Of a stretch of DNA of 64,000 bases, positions 10,065-17,976 are shown piece by piece (within the stretch, counting starts at the first letter, position 1; every line of letters begins with the position of its first letter). The position numbers and the translations under genes are program-made. The DNA comes from Haliea sp040221975 (GTDB lineage: Bacteria; Pseudomonadota; Gammaproteobacteria; Pseudomonadales; Halieaceae), in the NCBI GenBank assembly GCA_040221975.1, contig JAVJWR010000033.1, forward strand, positions 434,001 through 498,000, in the 5' to 3' direction. The notes under the pieces are model-generated. The model was not told the origin of the DNA, made no database searches, and saw nothing but the letters and a program-made list of their open reading frames with translations.

Positions 10065-12863
10065 CTAGAAGCTGTGGGTATAGCGCAGAGTCAGGAAGCG
10101 GCCCATGGCATCGTGGTTGATGTAGTCCACGTTGGAGGACAGCCCCAGCACCTGCGGCGGCTCGCGATCGAACAGGTTGCGCACCGACAGCGACAGGTTG
10201 CTGACCTCGCTGAGGTCATAACCCACGCTCATGTCCCAGACCGTCCAGGAAGGCACGTTCACCTGCGCATCGGCGGGCAGGCCCACGGCCTCAAGGGTGC
10301 GCGGCGCCGGGTCATCGCGGTAGCCGTCGGTGTGGCGCACCCCAAGGCTGGCACGCCAGGCATCGATGCTGTAGCGCAGGCGGGCGTTGGCCAAGAGCTC
10401 CGGAAAACGGAACTCGCCGGCTTCATCGATCACCGGGGAGGCGCTGGAGGCCTGGCGCTCGAACTCCAGCAGGTAGGTGATATCCGCGGTAAAGGTCAGG
10501 GTGCCGGGGCCGGCATCCAGGACCTGGGTGTAGGTCAGGTCCACACCCTGGACATCCTCGAAGCCCAGATTCGTCAGCTGGAAGTGGGCGTCGACCACGA
10601 AGTCGTTGACCACCTCCAGACCCGGCGTACCGGTGGCCAGCTCGCCCTCGCCCACGACCGCGAACTCGCCATTCAGGGCGCGGCGGATGAAGTCGTCCTC
10701 GTCGATACCAATGACGTTCTCGTAACTGATATTCCAGTAATCGAGGGTGATATCGATGTCATTGGTCGGGGTAACGAGCATGCCGATGCCCCAGGTATCG
10801 GCCTCCTCTGGCTCGAGGTCGTCGTTGGACACGTCTTCCGAGAGCAGGGCTTCACCGCTGGCCCCGGCGTCGCCGGCACAGGCCGCGGGGGTTTCCCCAC
10901 AGTCCACCGTGTAGGAACTGAGCAACGTACCTGCGCCGACCTGGGCCAGCGACGGCGCGCGGAAGGACGTCGAGTAGTTACCGCGGAATACCAGGCTCTC
11001 CAGCGGCTGGTAGCGCAGGGACACCTTCGGATTGAAGTCACTGCCAAAGCTGTCGTAATCGTCGTAGCGACCGGCCAGCTGCAGGTCGAGATTGTCCGTC
11101 AGGGGAATATAGAATTCCGCAAACAGCGCCCACTGGTCGCGCTCGGCGTCGGCGGAGGTCGAGCTGAAGCCCAGGATCGGCTCCGGGTTGAAGGTGGTCG
11201 CCACCGCCACACCCGCCGGTGTGTCGCGCACTTCCTCCCGGCGCCATTCACCGCCCACGGCCAGCTGCACAGTGCGGCCGTTGAAGTCGAATACCGGGCC
11301 TGATGCGACCGCATCCAGCGCGAACAGCTCGGATTCGCCGTTGCGCTCCGCTGTGGTGCGAATCGCTTCATCGATGCCGTCTGCCTGCTGGGTCTGGCCG
11401 CCGAAGGGGTTGTACCACAGTGTCGTCTTGCCCTGCTCTTCGCAGGTATCGCCAACAAAGCTGGCGCTGGGGCGCACCAGATTCACGTCCCAGCGCTCTA
11501 CCCGGCTACCGTCAGTGCAGAGATTGCCGAGGTTGGCGTCGTAGAACGCCTCGGACACTACCAGGCCGGAAATCCCGCGCTGGGTGGATTCGTTGCGACC
11601 GTAGGTCAGTGCCGATTCCAGCTGCCAGCCGGCGCTGAGATCCATTTCGATGCCGGACACCACGCGCAGCGTTTCCGACTCCACGTTCACCGCCCGCGGC
11701 TCGGGGAACTTGCCCCAGGCGAAGATCGGGAAACCGTAGAAATCGCTGAATTGCTCCAACCCCTCAATGCTGCCCTCCTCGACCATGTCCTCCACCAGGG
11801 CCTCGGGCCACAGCGGGCTCTCCGGATCAATGGGCGTGCGCGAGAAGTTGGCGGGAGAGCTGGTGCCGTTGGAATCCGTTTTCTGGTAGATCGCCTCATT
11901 GAACCAGCGGAAGCCCTCCCGGGGCGTAAATTCATAGGTCAGCATGCCGCCGATGCTCTCGTACTCGTCCAGCACCGAGACAAAGCGGTTGTTGTTGACC
12001 TCGCAGAATTCGCCGAGGTTGCCGCTGCCAAAATCCTCCGCGGCGCAGCCACCATCGGCGGGCTCCTCGGTCTGGTCGAAGAACATGAAGAACAGGTCGT
12101 TGAAGGAGGGATGGAAGCCCTGCTGGCTGGGTCGCACGGAATCGCGGCTGATTTCCCGGTCACGGGCAAAGGTCGCGGAGCGGTCATAGTAGTCCACCAG
12201 CGCCATCACGTGATGGCGCTCGTTGCCGGCGCCCGCCAGGAGATTGAGATTGCGCCGGCTGTCATCGGTGCTCTCCCAGGAGTCGCCGTAGGAACCGGAA
12301 ATCTCGATGCCTTCGTAATCCCGGCGCAGCACATAGTTCACCACCCCTGCAACAGCGTCAGCGCCGTAGGTGGCGGAGGCGCCGTTGGGCAGAATCTCGA
12401 TCCGCTCGATGGCCGCGGCAGGGATGGAGTTGATGTCGATAAACGAGGCCTGGCCGTTGGCGAAGGCGCTGACAGAGGCACGGCGGCCGTTGATCAGGGT
12501 CAGGGTTGAACCGGTGCCGAGGCCGCGCAGGGATACCGAGGAAGCGCCCACCGGGGTGTCCCCGGAAAGCGCGCCCGCGGTCGAGGTGGAAAAGGTGCCG
12601 GTGCCACCACCGGTGACGGTCAGGTCCTGCATCAGTTCACCGATGCTCTCCGCCCCGGAGGTGAGAATATCCTCGCGATTGATCTGTATGGCCTGTACCG
12701 CGCCCTTCAGGTCCAGGCCCTTGATGTGGGTACCGGTGACCAGCACTTCTTCCAGCGCCGGCGCTCCGGACTGGGCAGTGGCTGGCAGGCTCAGCGCTGC
12801 GGCAGCGAGACTGCAGGCGATGACGAGAGGGCGCGGACTCATGTGTCTAGGTGTGCGTTGCAT
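10065..12863 (-). CDS. TonB-dependent outer-membrane receptor, probable cyanophycin-fragment importer
   Basis: 932-aa receptor. A signal peptide ends near LPATAQS; a TonB-box-like EEVLVTGTHI follows; the plug domain shows SLRGLGTGSTLTLINGRR and AIERIEILPNGASATYGADA; the barrel ends in the typical LTLRYTHSF with C-terminal Phe. It belongs to the group of large receptors with conserved LINGRR plugs often used for peptides or oligosaccharides. Start ATG 12863 has GGAGAG 7 nt upstream. It sits 19 bp after the dipeptidase gene and 11 bp before cyanophycinase, so import of cyanophycin or its fragments is inferred from context only. Confidence 0.93.
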   Translation of the reverse strand: MQRTPRHMSPRPLVIACSLAAAALSLPATAQSGAPALEEVLVTGTHIKGLDLKGAVQAIQINREDILTSGAESIGELMQDLTVTGGGTGTFSTSTAGALSGDTPVGASSVSLRGLGTGSTLTLINGRRASVSAFANGQASFIDINSIPAAAIERIEILPNGASATYGADAVAGVVNYVLRRDYEGIEISGSYGDSWESTDDSRRNLNLLAGAGNERHHVMALVDYYDRSATFARDREISRDSVRPSQQGFHPSFNDLFFMFFDQTEEPADGGCAAEDFGSGNLGEFCEVNNNRFVSVLDEYESIGGMLTYEFTPREGFRWFNEAIYQKTDSNGTSSPANFSRTPIDPESPLWPEALVEDMVEEGSIEGLEQFSDFYGFPIFAWGKFPEPRAVNVESETLRVVSGIEMDLSAGWQLESALTYGRNESTQRGISGLVVSEAFYDANLGNLCTDGSRVERWDVNLVRPSASFVGDTCEEQGKTTLWYNPFGGQTQQADGIDEAIRTTAERNGESELFALDAVASGPVFDFNGRTVQLAVGGEWRREEVRDTPAGVAVATTFNPEPILGFSSTSADAERDQWALFAEFYIPLTDNLDLQLAGRYDDYDSFGSDFNPKVSLRYQPLESLVFRGNYSTSFRAPSLAQVGAGTLLSSYTVDCGETPAACAGDAGASGEALLSEDVSNDDLEPEEADTWGIGMLVTPTNDIDITLDYWNISYENVIGIDEDDFIRRALNGEFAVVGEGELATGTPGLEVVNDFVVDAHFQLTNLGFEDVQGVDLTYTQVLDAGPGTLTFTADITYLLEFERQASSASPVIDEAGEFRFPELLANARLRYSIDAWRASLGVRHTDGYRDDPAPRTLEAVGLPADAQVNVPSWTVWDMSVGYDLSEVSNLSLSVRNLFDREPPQVLGLSSNVDYINHDAMGRFLTLRYTHSF

Positions 12864-12882
12864 GGTAATGCTCTCCGGAAAG

Positions 12883-14052
12883 TCAGGATTGAACGGTAAT
12901 GGGAGTAACGGTGAGATCGTTGTCACGCAGCAGCCACTGGCCCCGACACATGACGTCCTCGAGACGCCCGGTTTCGGGGTCGAACAGCAACAGGTCGGCG
13001 TCCGCGCCAGGGGCAATACAGCCCTTGCGCGTGAGGCCCAGGGCGCGGGCGGGATTCGAGGTCATGGCCGCCAGCACCGGTTCCAGATCAGTCACGCCAC
13101 GCCGCAGTGCCTCGCGCAGCAGCGCCAGCAATGCGCCTGGCCCCGCCTGCTGTAGCCCGCACAGCTCACCGTCCCGATACAGGGGCAGGGAGCCGCCGGC
13201 GTCCGAGGACAGGGTGATGCAGGCGGGATCCACGCCGGCCTCCAGGGCCTGCAGCAGCCCGTCCAGCGCCGGCACTTCCCCGGCAGCGATGAATTCCGGA
13301 GTGGTCGACGCGGTAAAGTCGATCGTGGCACCGCGGCGGGCAAGGTCAAACGCTTCCAGCAACAGTGCCTGATTGCGATTGCAGTGGGTTGGAATGAAGC
13401 TGCTGCCCGGCAGAGCCGAGTCCGCCAGCGCCGCGCGCAGGGGGGCAAGACGCTGTTCGCCCTCGCCCACATGAACCAGTACCGCGCCCCGCTTGCCGGC
13501 AATGGTCGCGCCGAGGCGGCTTTCCGACGCCAGCCGACGCAGCTCCGCCGGACTGGGCTGGGTGCCGCGGTGATCAGCGATGGCGACCTCGCCGACGCCG
13601 ATCACGGGCTCGATCAAGACCAGGTCCCGAGCCACATCACCGGTCAGGGTGACCGGGGGCACCCGGTAGGAACCGCTGTACATGTAGGCATCCAGTCCGC
13701 GGGCGCGCAAGGCCATGACGCTGGCATAGAGAACCTCCAGGCTGCGACCCAGGGCATCGGTCCCCAGCGCACCCACCGGGCAGGTGACCCCGGCGCGGAC
13801 AAAGTCCGCCAGCGACAACTCGGCAGTGCGGTTGCCAAAGCCACCCTCACCACCGCCGCCGCAGGGGTGGGTCAGCAGGTCGACGAAGCCGGGCAGCAAC
13901 CAGCGGCCGCCGGCATCAAGCCGCTGCAGCGCTGCACCCTGAAGGTCAATCTGCGTGGCAACCGCGGCAATGCGTCCGTCCGCGACCAATACTTGCTGCA
14001 CGCCAAGTGGCCGGGGTGCATGGACGAAAGCGTTGTCAATCAGAGTAAGCAT
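12883..14052 (-). CDS. Isoaspartyl dipeptidase (IadA) homologue with altered metal ligands
   Basis: 389-aa amidohydrolase-superfamily protein that aligns through its length with E. coli IadA, which splits beta-aspartyl dipeptides. The expected role is cleavage of beta-Asp-Arg in the cytoplasm. Conserved: GGGGE (65-69), Tyr129 (GSYRVP), DHR (160-162), His194, His223 and Arg226 in PTHCNRN, Asp284 in LSSDAGGS. Not conserved: the first His of the HxH metal pair is Leu60 (L-T-H62), and the carbamylated Lys162 of E. coli is Glu155 (GVGEVAIADHR). Comparison is from memory of the E. coli protein. ATG 14052 has GGAG 5 nt upstream. The gene lies 21 bp after the transporter stop. Confidence 0.87.
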   Translation of the reverse strand: MLTLIDNAFVHAPRPLGVQQVLVADGRIAAVATQIDLQGAALQRLDAGGRWLLPGFVDLLTHPCGGGGEGGFGNRTAELSLADFVRAGVTCPVGALGTDALGRSLEVLYASVMALRARGLDAYMYSGSYRVPPVTLTGDVARDLVLIEPVIGVGEVAIADHRGTQPSPAELRRLASESRLGATIAGKRGAVLVHVGEGEQRLAPLRAALADSALPGSSFIPTHCNRNQALLLEAFDLARRGATIDFTASTTPEFIAAGEVPALDGLLQALEAGVDPACITLSSDAGGSLPLYRDGELCGLQQAGPGALLALLREALRRGVTDLEPVLAAMTSNPARALGLTRKGCIAPGADADLLLFDPETGRLEDVMCRGQWLLRDNDLTVTPITVQS

Positions 14053-14073
14053 CAAGTCTCCAAACCGTAATCG

Positions 14074-15534
14074 CTACTGGTAACCAACGGCGCTGGCAAC
14101 CAGGATTCCCACACTGGCCAGCACCAGCAGCACCAACAGAAACACTGCGCTGGCTCGCAGCCACTGCAGCCAGTCCACACGCGCGGCGCCGAGACTGGCC
14201 ATGAGTCCTGCGGAGGTGGGTACCGCGATGTTGGTCAGCCCGTCCCCCAACTGGAAGGCCAGGACGGCGATCTGGCGGCTGACGCCAACCAGGTCGGCCA
14301 GCGGCGCCATCAGCGGCATGGTCAGCGCCGCCTGGCCCGACCCTGAGCTGACGAAGAAATTGAACAGACTCTGGCCCAGCAGCATCAGCCAGGCGGCAAG
14401 CATTGCCGGCAGCCCGCCGAGTGCCGCACTGGCGTGATAGAGAAAGGTATTCAACAGGCTCGGCGCGGTCGGGTCGTCGCCACCGAGCAAAAACACGATG
14501 CCGCGGGCAAAGCCGACCACCATCGCCGCCGGCAACAAATCCATGGCGCCGCGGCGAAACGCCTCCACGGCGGCGTTGGCGGTGAGATCGTTGAGTCGAA
14601 AGAAGCAGCCTAGTGCGCCAGCCAGGATGCCCAGCACCGCGAACTGGGTCGCGATCTCGGGCAGGTAGTAGCCGGCGGCCACCACACCCCAGATCAACCA
14701 GGCTATGGTCAGGAACAGGGCCGCGAGAATCCAGCGGTCACCGTGCCGAAGGGGCGCATCGAGATTCTCCGTGACCACGGCCAGCCCCTGCTGGGGCTCA
14801 GCCCGGTGACGGGCGGCATAGTGAAGGGTAAGCAGGAGGCCGCTCAGGGTAAAGACAAGCCACAGTCCGAGGCGGAATTCCATGCCACTGAGCAGCGGGA
14901 GGCCCGCGATACCCTGGGCAATGGCAAGGCTGAAAGGATTCATCCAGGAAGTGGCAAAGCCAATCTGGGTGGCGACATAGGTCACCATCACGGTGGTCAC
15001 GCCGTCATAACCCAGGCGCCGCATGACCGGCAGCAGCATCAGCACAAAGGGGGCCACCTCCTCACCCATGCCAAACACCGCACCGCTAAGGGAGAACACC
15101 AGGAACAGGCTACTCAGGAGCAGATTGCTGTTGTCGCCACAGAGCCCCGCAATCCGGCCGATGCCGCGGTCAATGGCACCAGTGGCCATCACCACGCCGA
15201 AGGCACCGCCGGTGACCAGGATAAAGGCGATAATGCCCACCGCGCCGCCGCTGCGGCTGCCGGACACCAGGCCCTCATACAGAGCGTTAAACAAGCCAGG
15301 CTGCCCATCGCTGGCAAACAGCGGCAAGCCCCCGGTAGGAACGCTGCGAAAGCTGTCGGGTTCAATCAGGGAAACGACCCGACCATCGCGGAGCATTTCC
15401 TCAACCGCGAACACCCCGGGATCAACCAGGAAGCTCACACCGTACACCAGCAGCGCGATGGCACCCAGAATCAGGTAGGTATCGGGCATCCGCGAGGACG
15501 CATTGCTCCCCGCCTCACTCGCCATCGACGACAT
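14074..15534 (-). CDS. YfcC/DcuC-type transporter, probable dipeptide or arginine importer
   Basis: 486-aa inner-membrane protein with about 12 hydrophobic segments. Diagnostic YfcC-family blocks are FGMGEEVAPFVLMLLPV, SWMNPFSLAIAQGIAGLPL, FNFFVSSGSGQAALTMPLM and FQLGDGLTNIAVPTSAG. Members transport C4-dicarboxylates or basic/other amino acids. Placement between the regulator and the dipeptidase suggests uptake of beta-Asp-Arg released by the secreted cyanophycinase; that substrate is inference. The ATG at 15534 overlaps the regulator end by 20 bp; ATG 15525 is an alternative start. Confidence 0.88.
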   Translation of the reverse strand: MSSMASEAGSNASSRMPDTYLILGAIALLVYGVSFLVDPGVFAVEEMLRDGRVVSLIEPDSFRSVPTGGLPLFASDGQPGLFNALYEGLVSGSRSGGAVGIIAFILVTGGAFGVVMATGAIDRGIGRIAGLCGDNSNLLLSSLFLVFSLSGAVFGMGEEVAPFVLMLLPVMRRLGYDGVTTVMVTYVATQIGFATSWMNPFSLAIAQGIAGLPLLSGMEFRLGLWLVFTLSGLLLTLHYAARHRAEPQQGLAVVTENLDAPLRHGDRWILAALFLTIAWLIWGVVAAGYYLPEIATQFAVLGILAGALGCFFRLNDLTANAAVEAFRRGAMDLLPAAMVVGFARGIVFLLGGDDPTAPSLLNTFLYHASAALGGLPAMLAAWLMLLGQSLFNFFVSSGSGQAALTMPLMAPLADLVGVSRQIAVLAFQLGDGLTNIAVPTSAGLMASLGAARVDWLQWLRASAVFLLVLLVLASVGILVASAVGYQ

Positions 15535-16411
15535 TGCTCCCCTGGTCGAGTATGCGATTGATACGGGACAGGGCCTCCACCGCCTCGTCCTTGTGGTGGC
15601 TGCCGATCTCCACGATCAGGGCGTTCAGCAGTACGTCGACAGCAGCAGTGGTGCTGGTGAAGGTCATGCCCTGGGCGGACACCAGTAGCGGGTGGGTGGC
15701 CAGGGCCACCGCCGGCGCCGTGGCCCGATCGGTTATGGCGACCGTTGTCACGCCCCGCTCCGCCGCTTCCTGCAGCACTTCCAGGGTGTCCCGCGAATAG
15801 GGAGGGAAGGAGAAGGCGAGCACGATATCCGTTGCCCGCAGCGTTGCGAGCTGTTCCCGGGGAGAGGTGTAGCGTGTTCCCAGACTATTGGCACGCAGCC
15901 CGTGTTCGGTGAACAGGTAGGCGGCGAGATCCGCGAGGTGGGCGGAAATACCCAGGCCAAAGGTAAAAATATGGTCACCGCGAAACAGCGCGGTGGCGGC
16001 GCCGCGGAACTGGGCCCGGTCCAGCTCATCCACCGTGCGTCCGATATTGTGCACCGCCAGCCGGGCGACAGCAGCCAGAGCGTCCTTGTGGATGTCCTGG
16101 CGCGGAGGCGCACCGCCGCCGCTGGCCTGCAGGGCGCGCTCCTCACGCAGGGCTTCTACCAGCGCCATTTTCAGGCGGGCATAGCCGCTGTAGCCGATGC
16201 GCTGGGCAAAGCGGACTACCGTCGCCTCGGAGGTGCCGGTGGTCTCGGAAATCTCCAGAATGGACAGGAACGGTGCTTCGGACAGGTGATTGAGCAGATA
16301 ATCGGCGATCACGCGCTGCTGGCGACTGAGCTCGCCCGAGTGCTGGAGAATCCTCTGGCGCAGCCCGGGACCGCCATCAGCCTGCATCTTTTTTGATTTA
16401 TTTTCTTTCAT
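15515..16411 (-). CDS. MurR/RpiR-family transcriptional regulator (HTH plus SIS)
   Basis: 298-aa regulator. Residues about 18-95 form the HTH_6 domain (LSRQQRVIADYLLNHLSEAPF, TSEATVVRFAQRIGYSGYARLK); residues about 125-265 form a SIS domain (DHIFTFGLGISAHLADLAAYL, RATDIVLAFSFPPYSRDTLEVL). RpiR regulators bind palindromic sites and sense small phosphorylated or amino metabolites through SIS. It heads the cyanophycin operon and its stop overlaps the transporter start, so it is probably the pathway regulator and autoregulated through the palindromes at 16532-16564. The N-terminus KENKSKK is unusually Lys-rich for this genome. Confidence 0.92.
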   Translation of the reverse strand: MKENKSKKMQADGGPGLRQRILQHSGELSRQQRVIADYLLNHLSEAPFLSILEISETTGTSEATVVRFAQRIGYSGYARLKMALVEALREERALQASGGGAPPRQDIHKDALAAVARLAVHNIGRTVDELDRAQFRGAATALFRGDHIFTFGLGISAHLADLAAYLFTEHGLRANSLGTRYTSPREQLATLRATDIVLAFSFPPYSRDTLEVLQEAAERGVTTVAITDRATAPAVALATHPLLVSAQGMTFTSTTAAVDVLLNALIVEIGSHHKDEAVEALSRINRILDQGSNVVDGE

Positions 16412-16564
16412 GCTTTAATCCTATATGTAGGTTTTATTTCAGTCAAAGAAATTGTTCAAAAAATACTTTTACATATTATTGTTTATATTCAGAGGCTTAA
16501 ACGGTATTTGTTAGGTATTTTATAGAATAGATGAAAATATATTTCAGGATTGATGAAATATTTC
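16412..16564 (-). promoter_or_regulatory. AT-rich promoter/operator region of the cyanophycin operon
   Basis: The 235-bp gap before the regulator gene is strikingly AT-rich compared with the rest of the window. It holds two palindromes: TGAAAATATATTTCA at 16532-16546 (perfect TGAAA/TTTCA arms) and GAAATATTTC at 16555-16564 (perfect 10-bp). Their centres are about 20 bp apart, two helical turns, as expected for co-operating RpiR dimers. On the minus strand a -35 TTGACT (16441-16446) and -10 TAGGAT (16418-16423) are separated by 17 bp, but transcription from it would begin at about the ATG; an upstream alternative is TTGAAC with TAAAAC, also 17 bp apart. Which promoter is used cannot be decided from sequence. 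Confidence 0.6.
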
Positions 16565-16645
16565 CTTCACTATGGGACACGTTAGGCGGGGGAATTCGTT
16601 GCAGATGTGGCAGCAGCGGGCCTGCCGGGAGCAGTTGGGGCGGGC

Positions 16646-16963
16646 TCAGTCAGGCAGCAAAAGACCCACCTCGTTGCCCTCATAGACCAACGCCCAGGTC
16701 TTCAGGTTACGGCAGGATTCCTCCGAAGCGCGCAGCAGGCGCCCGTCCGTGAGCGCGAAACGATAGTGGTGCAGGGGACATTCCAGCATGCCGTGCTCAA
16801 TGCGAGCGTTTTCCAGGGGATGCTCCCGATGCGGGCAGCGGGGTTCGATCAGGTACACTTCGCCTTGGTCCTGCAGCAACAGAAGCGCCAGTGCGTCAAA
16901 GCGAAAGTGACGCCGGTAGCCGTCGTGTAGATTGATAAGTTTTTCCAGGGGCTGGAAACGCAT
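16646..16963 (-). CDS. Small stand-alone Rieske [2Fe-2S] protein
   Basis: 105-aa single-domain Rieske protein. The cluster ligands are Cys43-Pro-His45 and Cys62-Pro-Leu-His65-His. No signal peptide or membrane helix, so cytoplasmic. Such proteins act as ferredoxins for oxygenases or as redox sensors; no partner oxygenase is adjacent. It begins 49 bp after meaB on the same strand, and could be the last gene of the propionyl-CoA operon. Function beyond electron transfer is unknown. Confidence 0.87.
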   Translation of the reverse strand: MRFQPLEKLINLHDGYRRHFRFDALALLLLQDQGEVYLIEPRCPHREHPLENARIEHGMLECPLHHYRFALTDGRLLRASEESCRNLKTWALVYEGNEVGLLLPD

Positions 16964-17012
16964 GGGGGTCAGTCCACTGACAGCCGGCTAATCGGAATAG
17001 CAGCTCACTTGC

Positions 17013-17972
17013 CTACAATAGCTCAATAAGCCGCCGTGCGGCCAGATAGGCCGTGGTACTGCCCTCCTCCACCGCCTGCTCCAGCTTCGGCAACAGGGCG
17101 CTGATACGCGGATTCTGTCGCAGGCGCTGCAGCAACAATTCATGCAGCAGCTGCCGCATCCAGTCGCGGTTCTGGCGCGCGCGCTTGCGCTGGAACGCGT
17201 CGGCCTTGAGGGCCTGGAAATAATAGTCCACGATCATGCCCCAGGCCGCGTCGATGCCCTGGTTCTTCAGCGCCGAGCAGGTCACTACCTGCGGGGTCCA
17301 GAAACTGCTGTGGCGCAGCAGGTGCATGGCCGACAAATAGTGCTGCCGGGCCTGCTTGGCGAGCATCACGCTGTCGCCGTCGGCCTTGTTGATTACCAGG
17401 GCGTCGGCCAGTTCCATAATGCCTTTCTTGATCCCCTGCAGCTCGTCACCCCCGCCCGGCAGCATCAGCACCATGAAGAAGTCCACCATGCCGGCCACCT
17501 GGTACTCGGACTGGCCGACCCCCACGGTTTCCACCAGGATCACGTCGTAACCGGCAGCCTCGCACAGAAGCATGGTTTCCCGGGTTTTCTGCGCCACGCC
17601 GCCGAGGGCTCCAGAGGATGGCGACGGCCGGATAAAGGCCTCGTCGCGACGCGACAGCTGTTCCATGCGGGTCTTGTCGCCGAGAATCGAGCCTCCCGCT
17701 ATGGGCGAGCTGGGGTCCACCGCCAACACCGCGACTTTCTTGCCCTGGCTGATCAGATAGAGGCCGAAGGTCTCGATAAAGGTCGACTTGCCGACTCCGG
17801 GCACCCCGGATATGCCGACGCGGATGCTGTTGCCGGTGTCGGGCAACAGCGCCTCCAGCACGTGCTGGGCCTCTTCCCGATGAGTCTCCAAAGAGCTCTC
17901 CACCAGGGTAATGGCCTTGGCCAGGGCGCGTCGGTTGCCCCCGCGCAACGCCTCGAGATCAATCCCGGTCAC
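17013..17972 (-). CDS. meaB: Methylmalonyl-CoA mutase-associated GTPase MeaB
   Basis: G3E-family GTPase that protects and helps load the B12 cofactor of methylmalonyl-CoA mutase. The P-loop GVPGVGKST is at 56-64; other blocks are VAVLAVDPSSPIAGGSILGDKTRM, VETVGVGQSE and NKADGD. I chose GTG 17972, 4 bp after the mutase stop; it gives the usual N-terminus ending in RALAKAITLVES and a length of 319 aa. The reading frame also continues upstream into the mutase gene, without a better start. It completes the propionyl-CoA operon. Confidence 0.93.
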   Translation of the reverse strand: MTGIDLEALRGGNRRALAKAITLVESSLETHREEAQHVLEALLPDTGNSIRVGISGVPGVGKSTFIETFGLYLISQGKKVAVLAVDPSSPIAGGSILGDKTRMEQLSRRDEAFIRPSPSSGALGGVAQKTRETMLLCEAAGYDVILVETVGVGQSEYQVAGMVDFFMVLMLPGGGDELQGIKKGIMELADALVINKADGDSVMLAKQARQHYLSAMHLLRHSSFWTPQVVTCSALKNQGIDAAWGMIVDYYFQALKADAFQRKRARQNRDWMRQLLHELLLQRLRQNPRISALLPKLEQAVEEGSTTAYLAARRLIELL

Positions 17973-17976
17973 AGCG

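Noticed and set aside
10074..11303. Long rightward frame opposite the TonB receptor gene
   Set aside because: Composition is low-complexity (His/Gly/Val/Gln-rich) and it mirrors the codon use of the receptor on the other strand.
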